From NCBI GenBank assembly GCA_015067785.1, contig SVLR01000016.1, forward strand, positions 1 through 50,345: a DNA stretch of 50,345 nt, given 5' to 3'. The position numbers and the translations under genes are program-made. Position 1 is the stretch's first letter. Each line of letters opens with the position of its first letter. The stretch is from Oscillospiraceae bacterium (GTDB taxonomy: Bacteria; Bacillota; Clostridia; Oscillospirales; Oscillospiraceae). The notes under the pieces are model-generated. The model saw only the letters and a list, made by a program, of their open reading frames with translations. It had not been told where the DNA came from and searched no databases. Below, piece by piece: positions 45,177-50,345 of the stretch.

Positions 45177-46703
45177 TTAGTACAGAAACCATAAGAGAGA
45201 CCGGAAAAGGTCTTCAAAAAACTTTACAATAGCCGCAAAGAAACCGAGGGATTCCTCCTCTATCGGCTCTGCTTCACCGCAGATGGTACAACGGCCGTCA
45301 GCGTAGCTATGGGCAACCATTCCTCCCATTTCCTTTGTCAGGGTTTCCCCACAAGTTGCACAGGTATACGTATTGGTGCCGATTGTGCTGCAGGTGGGCG
45401 CTTTTTTAATGACATTTTCGTCCCATTTATGGAGGCAACCGGCATATTCCTCTACGATGGTGGCACAATCGAAATCTTCATTGCCGCTTCCAATAACCAA
45501 ACGCATCCAGTCCTTATGACCGCCATTGAAGTAAACCGCTGCCAAGTGGGAACACTCGTAGAACGCACCGTCGCCAATGACCCTTATCCCCTTCGGAAGC
45601 GTCACACTCACAAGCGAGTCACAGGACATAAAAGCATTATTGCCAATCAGCTTCGTGTCTGTATGAACCTCGCAGGAGGTTAGAGCCTTATCCTCCGTGC
45701 CAATGAGTACCATATAGGGGTTACTCTTATTTCCCAGATACTTTCCGCCGTCGAAACACTTGTAATTCAGCTTTTTACAACCGTCGAAAGCAAATGCGTG
45801 GACCCTTGTCAGACTGCTTGGAAGCTCCACATCCTCAAGATTCTCATTGTAGGAAAATGTATTAACTCCTATGCTTGTGACCCCCTCCGGGAGGACTACA
45901 TCAGCAAAGTTGCAGTAGGTAAATGCAAACTCATCAATGACTTTCACAGCCATACCAAATTCCACATTTTTCAGGCTGCTGCAACTGTAGAACGCGTATG
46001 GATCAATGGTAGTCACACCATCACCGATAATCACCTTAGAAAGACCGGCGCAATTATAAAATGCCATCTCACCGATTCTTTCCACACTGTCAGGGATAGA
46101 TATATCGGTAAGAGCAATACAGCGTTCAAATGCACAAACGCCAATCGCAGTCACACCGGAGCCAATGGTTACATTGGTCAAAGCGTCACAGCCAGAGAAT
46201 GCTGAATTTCCAAGAGTTATTACACTCTCTGGGATGATCACGCTTTTGAGGCTTTTACAGGCACGAAAGGCAGAGTCACCGATCTGTCTTACACTGCCAG
46301 GGATGGTCACAGTGGCAAGAGCGAAACAATTCGCAAACGCATGACTGCCGATTGTCCTCGTGCCATCCGAAATAACCACGCTGACAAGATCGTCACAATT
46401 TATAAACGCCCCATATTCAATGGTCTGCACACTACCCGGAATGATTACACTTGTCAGATTATTGCAGCTGGAAAACGCTTGCGCGCCAATCTTTTTTACA
46501 GAGTAGCCACCCAGCATAGACGGTAGCGTCACATCACCCGCAAAGGGGCGATAGACACGGGTAATGGTTGCCGCACTGTCTGTAACGGTGTACATGTAGC
46601 CGTTTTCTTCGTATTCCGTAGCGGCCTGCACCTCTGTAGGCAGCAAGATGAGATAAATTGCCGCCAAAGTAAGACAAATCAAAATTGCACCAATTCGTTT
46701 CAT
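45177..46703 (-). CDS. secreted leucine-rich-repeat (BspA-type LRR_5) protein
   Basis: 508-aa exported protein. A signal peptide ends near Ala27 (LLPTEVQA). Residues about 40-400 hold roughly 14 LRR_5 repeats of about 23 aa of the form IxxxAFxxCxxLxxVxIPxSV, as in BspA-like adhesins. Residues about 415-480 hold paired CxxC units (CATCG and CTICG), a zinc-ribbon-like tail frequent in gut clostridia. The last 20 residues are hydrophobic with no LPxTG motif, so it may be membrane-associated. A role in surface binding is inferred. Confidence 0.9.
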   Translation of the reverse strand: MKRIGAILICLTLAAIYLILLPTEVQAATEYEENGYMYTVTDSAATITRVYRPFAGDVTLPSMLGGYSVKKIGAQAFSSCNNLTSVIIPGSVQTIEYGAFINCDDLVSVVISDGTRTIGSHAFANCFALATVTIPGSVRQIGDSAFRACKSLKSVIIPESVITLGNSAFSGCDALTNVTIGSGVTAIGVCAFERCIALTDISIPDSVERIGEMAFYNCAGLSKVIIGDGVTTIDPYAFYSCSSLKNVEFGMAVKVIDEFAFTYCNFADVVLPEGVTSIGVNTFSYNENLEDVELPSSLTRVHAFAFDGCKKLNYKCFDGGKYLGNKSNPYMVLIGTEDKALTSCEVHTDTKLIGNNAFMSCDSLVSVTLPKGIRVIGDGAFYECSHLAAVYFNGGHKDWMRLVIGSGNEDFDCATIVEEYAGCLHKWDENVIKKAPTCSTIGTNTYTCATCGETLTKEMGGMVAHSYADGRCTICGEAEPIEEESLGFFAAIVKFFEDLFRSLLWFLY

Positions 46704-46745
46704 CTACATTCTCCTTTCAAGCGAAAACTACTTCCTTACTGGTAT

Positions 46746-46774
46746 ATACTACCATATATGTCGGGCAAATGCAA
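46746..46774 (-). promoter_or_regulatory. candidate promoter of the LRR gene
   Basis: On the minus strand TTGCAT (46769-46774), 17-nt spacer, TAGTAT (46746-46751); AAAGGAGAA precedes the gene start. Confidence 0.5.
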
Positions 46775-46797
46775 TATCAGAAAAGGTCTACCAGTCT

Positions 46798-46937
46798 GCA
46801 GGAGATTTCCATCCCACCTAAACCTCCTCATTCTCCCCTGTCATACTGATCGGAGCACACAGTGCGTAGTAGAAGGCTCCGTCACTCCTCGTCCCACACC
46901 GTCACTGCGAGGCGCTTGCGCCGTGGCAATCTCCTGC
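46798..46937. mobile_element. possible 140-bp MITE-like element
   Basis: GCAGGAGATT (46798-46807) and AATCTCCTGC (46928-46937) are exact 10-bp terminal inverted repeats, and flanking AGT/ACT extend the symmetry. The right end contains CACTGCGAGG, then GGCGCTTGCGCC, then GTGGCAATCTC, a hairpin-bearing motif that resembles dispersed intergenic repeats seen in many bacteria. No coding capacity and no clear target duplication. Confidence 0.45.
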
Positions 46938-47178
46938 ACTGCCCCATTGTCCCCCGCAATTGGGATCGGCACTCTGACTGATATTTCTGTTCTTTTTCGG
47001 CTGATGGTAAAAATGCAATTGTTTTAAGCGCTGGCCGGAGGATAAGATATACTATCGCTGTCCGCGGTTTCAAAAGCTGCTGGAGCGGGTGTTTATGGGC
47101 TCTTGCTCCGGCTGTGGACAATGTTTAGATTGGAGTGAGTATAGAAAACGGATATACCATACATCCCCCAATAATGAT

Positions 47179-47220
47179 AAAACCTCTCTCGGGGCTGAAT
47201 GGGCGACCGGGAGAGGTTTT
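47179..47220. terminator. 14-bp hairpin with flanking T on both strands
   Basis: AAAACCTCTC...CGG and CCG...GAGAGGTTTT form a near-perfect stem around a 14-nt loop. It follows the RHS relic on the minus strand and could end transcription in either direction. Confidence 0.65.
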
Positions 47221-47226
47221 CTATTG

Positions 47227-47499
47227 TTATGTTGTGAAATTTGGGAATTGACAAGGGGTGGTGGATGGGGAAATGACAATTTTGCCTGTAAGCCGATTCA
47301 AGTCATCATACTGATACTGTATGGACTGTATGATATCCTCGCCCTTCAATATCTCCGCGCAAAGGAGACGGCCATCGGCATCATAAGAATAATTGGTGGT
47401 ACTGTTGGTAAAGCCGTCCCAGACGGAAGCCAGTCTGCCAACACCATCATAGACATACTTGACAGTTACTGTTGTTCCGTTGCTGGTGTAGCTTGCCCG
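47227..47499 (-). pseudogene. RHS/YD-repeat fragment
   Basis: The minus strand is open for 90 codons between TGA (47500-47502) and TAA (47227-47229) with no start. Its translation is typical RHS: YVYDGVGRLASVWDG, NYSYDADGRLLCAE, then YQYDDLNRLTGKIVI. It breaks off at a repeat (47250-47283). It looks like the YD-repeat segment that would normally precede the RHS tip at 48249-49502, but here lies downstream of it and its immunity gene. Confidence 0.8.
47250..47283. repeat. RHS-breakpoint repeat, copy 1
   Basis: Begins GACAAGGGGTGGTGGAT and is about 78% identical to copy 2 at 49498-49532, in the same orientation. It sits where the RHS relic loses its coding similarity. Confidence 0.55.
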
Positions 47500-47502
47500 T
47501 CA

Positions 47503-47531
47503 CCGGAGAGGGAAAAAGTTCCCCTCTCCGG
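47503..47531. repeat. 10-bp perfect hairpin beside the RHS relic
   Basis: CCGGAGAGGG pairs with CCCTCTCCGG around a 9-nt loop, directly at the 5' break of the RHS relic. Confidence 0.55.
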
Positions 47532-47575
47532 GAGGTTAGTTAGGTTTTGTGCGGATGGAATATGCCAGCCTCGCT

Positions 47576-47640
47576 GTCAAGACAGAGAACCGTCCCCTGT
47601 CTTATATGGGCTATGCTGGATCAGCGGTCAAGACAGAGAA
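47576..47640. repeat. direct repeats and small palindromes
   Basis: GTCAAGACAGAGAA occurs at 47576-47589 and 47627-47640. The first copy belongs to a hairpin, AAGACAG with CTGTCTT (47579-47602). A related sequence, GACAATAGAGCCGTCCTCTTGTC, read in two halves, lies at about 47679-47701. These look like members of one dispersed palindromic family. Confidence 0.5.
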
Positions 47641-47710
47641 ACATCCCTAGTTATTTTTAGATAGTCAAGGGGCAAGGAGACAATAGAGCCGTCCTCTTGT
47701 CCCCAAGAAG

Positions 47711-48280
47711 TTATAGCTTAGGGAGGTACTGATAAACTATGTTTCCATTACTATCCATAATGTTTATAACAGTGCAAAAATCTAACTGTAAAATGATATT
47801 ACAAATTTTATCAAGCTTATACCTGCTAATTGTATACATAGACATAGATAATTTTTTGTTTCTCATATTCCTAAATTGTCTGGAATAATCTTTTGAAAAA
47901 TAATTACCGCCTTTATATACAATTTTAACCATCACTGAGTACTTTTTATTATCCCATTCATTAAAATTAAACACTATTCTGTCTAAATCTTTTGCTTTGC
48001 ATCTTATAATCCTAAAATCAGGAATAAAGAGAATTGAACCATTTTTATTAAAGACCATTCCGTTCAACGGTGTAATTATCACCCCCATTAAAACAACCGC
48101 TACTAATGTTGTCCAAAACAGTTTAAGAACTACAGGCATCTCGACCCAATAAGCGATGACGAGATAAGAAGGTGGAATGATTATTATTAACAAAAAAGTA
48201 AATAATAATGTCATGAAACCTTTATTAATGAATGATACAAATTTGCTATTACAAATCGTTAAGCCATTGTTTGATACCAT
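47711..48280 (-). CDS. putative RHS immunity protein, two membrane helices
   Basis: 189-aa protein of no recognised family. Two membrane helices (about residues 22-44 and 49-71) are followed by a basic, beta-rich cytoplasmic domain of about 115 aa. AAGGAGG lies 8 bases before ATG 48280, and the gene overlaps the end of the RHS gene by 32 bases, the arrangement of toxin-immunity pairs. Composition is far more AT-rich than neighbouring housekeeping genes, suggesting transfer. Immunity function is inferred from position only. Confidence 0.7.
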   Translation of the reverse strand: MVSNNGLTICNSKFVSFINKGFMTLLFTFLLIIIIPPSYLVIAYWVEMPVVLKLFWTTLVAVVLMGVIITPLNGMVFNKNGSILFIPDFRIIRCKAKDLDRIVFNFNEWDNKKYSVMVKIVYKGGNYFSKDYSRQFRNMRNKKLSMSMYTISRYKLDKICNIILQLDFCTVINIMDSNGNIVYQYLPKL

Positions 48281-49502
48281 TTAACCAGCCTCCTTGCTCA
48301 TTTGTCCAGTCAATAAACATTGCAACTCCGGCAGCGGCAAAAGGTGCAACAAAAACGCCAACTACTGGAATTAGCGATACTAAAGCACCCACACCGTATC
48401 CAGCCCCGAATGTTCCTACTGTATATACTGTATCCACACTAAAACCAATCCATTGTTGCTTAATTGTCAAATTGTCATTTGTAAAATTAGACAACGCAGA
48501 TAGTCCGATATTAACTGCCAATAACCCGTAACCAATTATTGAACAAGCAGTATTTAATTTTCCGGGCACAAAGTCCAACCCATATAATCTATTTAAATCC
48601 TTTATTCCTGGATAGCGGACATATTGATAAATTGTTTGCAATACAGGGGCAATGCTGGCACTAAAATCCGAACCGGATATCAATGATGATATCCAAATAG
48701 GAATTTGGAAACCACCATTTTCCCAATCAGCCATGGTAAAGCCAGTGAGAGCAGTGGTGTTAAGTTTATACATTATAGGGTTATTCTCACAATATGCAAA
48801 CAAGTTATAACTAACCGGGGTGCCGTCCGCACCGAGGAAGCCAATGCTGTCAGCAGAGATGAAGCGGCAAATTGCAGGATTGTAATAGCGGCTTTGGAGA
48901 TAGTATAACCCAGTCTCTTGGTCGTAGACATAGCCGCGGTAGCGGAGGGGATTGAGGTCGCCTAACGTGTATGCCATACTACCGCCGGTGGAGATGAGGT
49001 TGCCCCAAGCATCGTAGGCGTAGGTGACGACCTCTGTACCGCTGCCGTTCAGAATACCAACCACATCACCCTGGGCATTGGTGATATAATAGTAGTCTGC
49101 ACCGTTATACTTGACCGACATCGGCTGACCGTTGATGCCATAAGTGAAGATCAGGGCATTGCTACCTACGGTCATCTGGGTGAGTGTGGAACCGTCGTAG
49201 GTATACCTATAGGTAGTACTGCCGTTAGTGCGCTCTGTACGAAGCCCGTTGGCATCGTAGGTAAATGTCCAAGTTGTACCACTTTTTATTAGTGTAGCGA
49301 GTTGTCTGCCATTCTTCCAAGTATAGTAAGCTGTACCATCACTTTGGATATTACCGACTGCATCGCTGAGAACACTGGTGGTGTTGATCTTGGCAAGTAC
49401 ATCACCCCAACCGTCTTTGCCGTAGGTGAAGGTTTGCGTAGACAGGACAGAGCCTAATGTGCCATTTATTGTTACTATACCGCCAAAAAGAAAAAACGAC
49501 AA
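48249..49502 (-). CDS. 5'-truncated RHS protein with a variable C-terminal toxin-like domain
   Basis: 417 codons. Residues about 22-185 are YD repeats (TFTYDANGLRTE, YAYDAWGNLI). Residues 186-220 are the RHS-core signature (LRYRGYVYDQETGLYYLQSR, then ICRFISADS). After about residue 240 the sequence departs from the core: a variable region with hydrophobic stretches at about 321-337 and a Gly-rich one at 363-397. The start is doubtful: only TTG at 49502, no ribosome site, and the thousands of bases of upstream RHS gene are missing. It may be an orphan RHS tip rather than an expressed gene. Composition falls toward AT in the last third. Confidence 0.75.
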   Translation of the reverse strand: MSFFLFGGIVTINGTLGSVLSTQTFTYGKDGWGDVLAKINTTSVLSDAVGNIQSDGTAYYTWKNGRQLATLIKSGTTWTFTYDANGLRTERTNGSTTYRYTYDGSTLTQMTVGSNALIFTYGINGQPMSVKYNGADYYYITNAQGDVVGILNGSGTEVVTYAYDAWGNLISTGGSMAYTLGDLNPLRYRGYVYDQETGLYYLQSRYYNPAICRFISADSIGFLGADGTPVSYNLFAYCENNPIMYKLNTTALTGFTMADWENGGFQIPIWISSLISGSDFSASIAPVLQTIYQYVRYPGIKDLNRLYGLDFVPGKLNTACSIIGYGLLAVNIGLSALSNFTNDNLTIKQQWIGFSVDTVYTVGTFGAGYGVGALVSLIPVVGVFVAPFAAAGVAMFIDWTNEQGGWLNGIKQWLNDL

Positions 49503-49532
49503 GAGGTAGTGGATAGAAAAGTGCCAAATTTT
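49498..49532. repeat. RHS-breakpoint repeat, copy 2
   Basis: Begins GACAAGAGGTAGTGGAT. It lies exactly where the RHS reading frame begins, mirroring copy 1 at the end of the relic; most differences between the copies are transitions. Confidence 0.55.
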
Positions 49533-49572
49533 ACAAAAAATCTTTATTTGCAGGCATCTGGTACATTCAAAT

Positions 49573-49770
49573 CATAACCACCGGCCGTGCCGGTGGTATG
49601 CACAGGCCCCCTTAGGGCCTACAACCTGCCGAGCCTATAGGCTCATCGAATTCTCTTTCGCTTGCGTGTTTTGCCCCACCACCGCAAATGCGGTAATTAG
49701 CGCACCGAAGGCTCCCTTGTGTAAAGGGTAGATTTCCCCGTTAGCGGGGAAAATGTCCGCAACGCGGACA
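49573..49770. repeat. array of six short perfect hairpins
   Basis: In 200 bp: ACCACCGGC-CGT-GCCGGTGGT (49577-49597), AGGCCC with GGGCCT (49604-49620), GAGCCTATAGGCTC (49631-49644), ACCGCA with TGCGGT (49681-49694), TTTCCCCG with CGGGGAAA (49733-49752), TGTCCGC with GCGGACA (49754-49770). No gene is credible here. Together with 49503-49572 and 49771-49921 this is a gene-free stretch between the RHS tip and the rRNA/tRNA genes. Confidence 0.6.
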
Positions 49771-49923
49771 AAAGGGGCGCGAGCCCGAGCGCTGCCGGTG
49801 GCAGATACAGTGAGGGCGCAGCGTGTGCAGCGGTCGATAGCTGACGAAGCCGCACCGTCGGCGAGGAAGATATCGGGCACCGCAAACGGAAACAGGTGGA
49901 CCCGTCCATCCTGTTCGAAAGAA

Positions 49924-49954
49924 TAAAAGGACCTCCGCCCTATTGGACGGAGGT
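49924..49954 (-). terminator. terminator of the duplicated 5S end
   Basis: ACCTCCG with CGGAGGT plus inner CC/GG; on the minus strand it ends CCTTTTATTC. Confidence 0.7.
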
Positions 49955-49986
49955 TATAATAATGTTTGCGTTACCTATTTTCACGG
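49955..49986 (-). pseudogene. duplicated 3' end of 5S rRNA
   Basis: 32 bases identical to 50087-50118, covering the last 23 nt of the 5S gene (49964-49986) and its downstream flank. The rest of a 5S gene is missing; a further piece similar to 5S (ACAGGTGGACCC, about 49888-49903) lies to the left. Confidence 0.75.
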
Positions 49987-50051
49987 TTAGGGCAAGCTAT
50001 CGTCATGCCGTCGTAACAGTCCGGTGGACTGTTACAGGCATCTGGTAGAAT

Positions 50052-50084
50052 AAAAAAAAGACCTCACTACCGAAGTAGTGAGGT
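50052..50084 (-). terminator. terminator of the tRNA-5S transcript
   Basis: On the minus strand ACCTCACTAC-TTCG-GTAGTGAGGT, a 10-bp stem with a UUCG loop, followed by C and eight T. Confidence 0.95.
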
Positions 50085-50095
50085 TATATAATAAT

Positions 50096-50210
50096 GTTTG
50101 CGTTACCTATTTTCACGGCCAGTCACCCGGCAACTATCGTCGGCGTACATGTGCTTAACTTCTGTGTTCGGGATGGGAACAGGTGGACCCACATGACAAT
50201 CAACACAAAC
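50096..50210 (-). rRNA. rrf: 5S ribosomal RNA
   Basis: 115 nt. The conserved loop region reads CCACCTGTTCCCATCCC then GAACACAGAAGTTAAGC on the minus strand. The closing helix pairs GTTTGTGTT with AACGCAAAC. It lies 9 bases after tRNA-Glu and before a strong terminator. Confidence 0.95.
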
Positions 50211-50219
50211 TTATTAACT

Positions 50220-50294
50220 TGGTGACCCGTACCGGATTCGAACCGATGTTAACGGCGTGAGAGGCCGCTGTCTTAACCACTTGACCAACGGGCC
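50220..50294 (-). tRNA. tRNA-Glu (anticodon CTC)
   Basis: 75 nt including encoded CCA. The acceptor stem pairs GGCCCGT with ACGGGTC; the D arm is TTGGTCAAGTGGTTAAGAC, the anticodon loop is CTCTCAC with anticodon CTC (minus strand, 50261-50259), and the T arm contains GGTTCGAATCC. All arms fold normally. Confidence 0.95.
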
Positions 50295-50296
50295 AT

Positions 50297-50345
50297 TGGT
50301 GCACCTTCACGGACTCGAACCGGGGACCCACTGATTAAGAGTCAG
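50297..50345 (-). tRNA. tRNA-Lys (anticodon CTT), 3' part
   Basis: The window ends within the anticodon stem. Visible are CTGA-CTCTTAA-TCAG with anticodon CTT (50339-50337), the T loop TTCGAGT, the acceptor arm AAGGTGC and encoded CCA. The T stem has one C-U mismatch (CCCGG with CCGTG). Confidence 0.88.

Noticed and set aside
45309..46205. Plus-strand frames opposite the LRR gene
   Set aside because: They mirror the repeat periodicity of the LRR codons.
47089..47664. 191-codon plus-strand frame between LRR and immunity genes
   Set aside because: It reads across a terminator and antisense to the RHS relic; no ribosome site or family.
49635..49880. 81-codon minus-strand frame over the hairpin array
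   Set aside because: It runs through several perfect palindromes, has no ribosome site, and resembles spurious proteins predicted in repeats.

Overview
The window is a piece of a Gram-positive, endospore-forming Clostridia chromosome, most likely from the Oscillospiraceae/Ruminococcaceae group. The evidence is a dense set of sporulation genes (spoIIAA-spoIIAB-sigF, yunB, ylbJ, yqfC-yqfD, the full spoIIIAA-AH operon, cwlD, cotJ) among Firmicute-type housekeeping clusters (phoH-ybeY-era-yqzL-recO, uvrC-rsmD-coaD, nusB-xseA-xseB-ispA, tepA-uppP-ftsK). Family assignments rest on motif recognition, not on a database search.

Layout. 1-8.5 kb: 3' part of valS, the spoIIA operon behind a candidate sigma-H promoter, a PcrA-type helicase, yunB and ligA. 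8.5-14.5 kb: a small Cys-rich protein, ylbJ, then yqfC-yqfD-phoH-ybeY-era-yqzL-recO. 14.5-24.8 kb: mutS2, a Crh-like HPr with its own promoter and terminator, uvrC-rsmD-coaD and a coiled-coil gene, a phosphohexomutase, two membrane proteins, and a XerD-type recombinase. 24.8-31.5 kb: pfkA, a SpoU methyltransferase, a 590-bp gene-free stretch with a probable structured ncRNA, a second Xer-type recombinase, radA, cwlD, and cotJ with cotJA and cotJB fused. 31.5-44.7 kb, minus strand: an Asp23-nusB-TsaD-like-xseA-xseB-ispA operon, the spoIIIA operon, ftsK, a UppP homologue lacking its catalytic residues, and tepA. 44.7-50.3 kb is accessory in character: a TSCPD protein, a secreted leucine-rich-repeat protein, palindromic repeats, a 5'-truncated RHS tip with an overlapping membrane immunity candidate, an RHS relic, a hairpin-rich stretch, and on the minus strand tRNA-Lys(CTT), tRNA-Glu(CTC) and 5S rRNA, with a duplicated 5S 3' end.

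How the genes work together. SigF and its SpoIIAA/SpoIIAB switch would start forespore transcription. YlbJ, YqfC, YqfD, YunB, SpoIIIA and CotJ belong to the mother-cell (sigma-E) programme, and sigma-E-like promoters are visible before yqfC, spoIIIAA and, less well, cotJ. FtsK/SpoIIIE-type DNA transport and CwlD cortex processing complete the theme. The rest is genome maintenance (PcrA, LigA, MutS2, UvrC, RecO, RadA, ExoVII, Xer), translation (ValS, YbeY, Era, RsmD, SpoU, NusB) and central metabolism (PfkA, phosphohexomutase, CoaD, IspA).

The observations most worth follow-up are the ncRNA at 26.7 kb behind a perfect-consensus promoter, the RHS tip with a glycine-rich hydrophobic C-terminus and membrane immunity candidate, the catalytically degenerate UppP, and the HPr with Tyr15 and Ser46.
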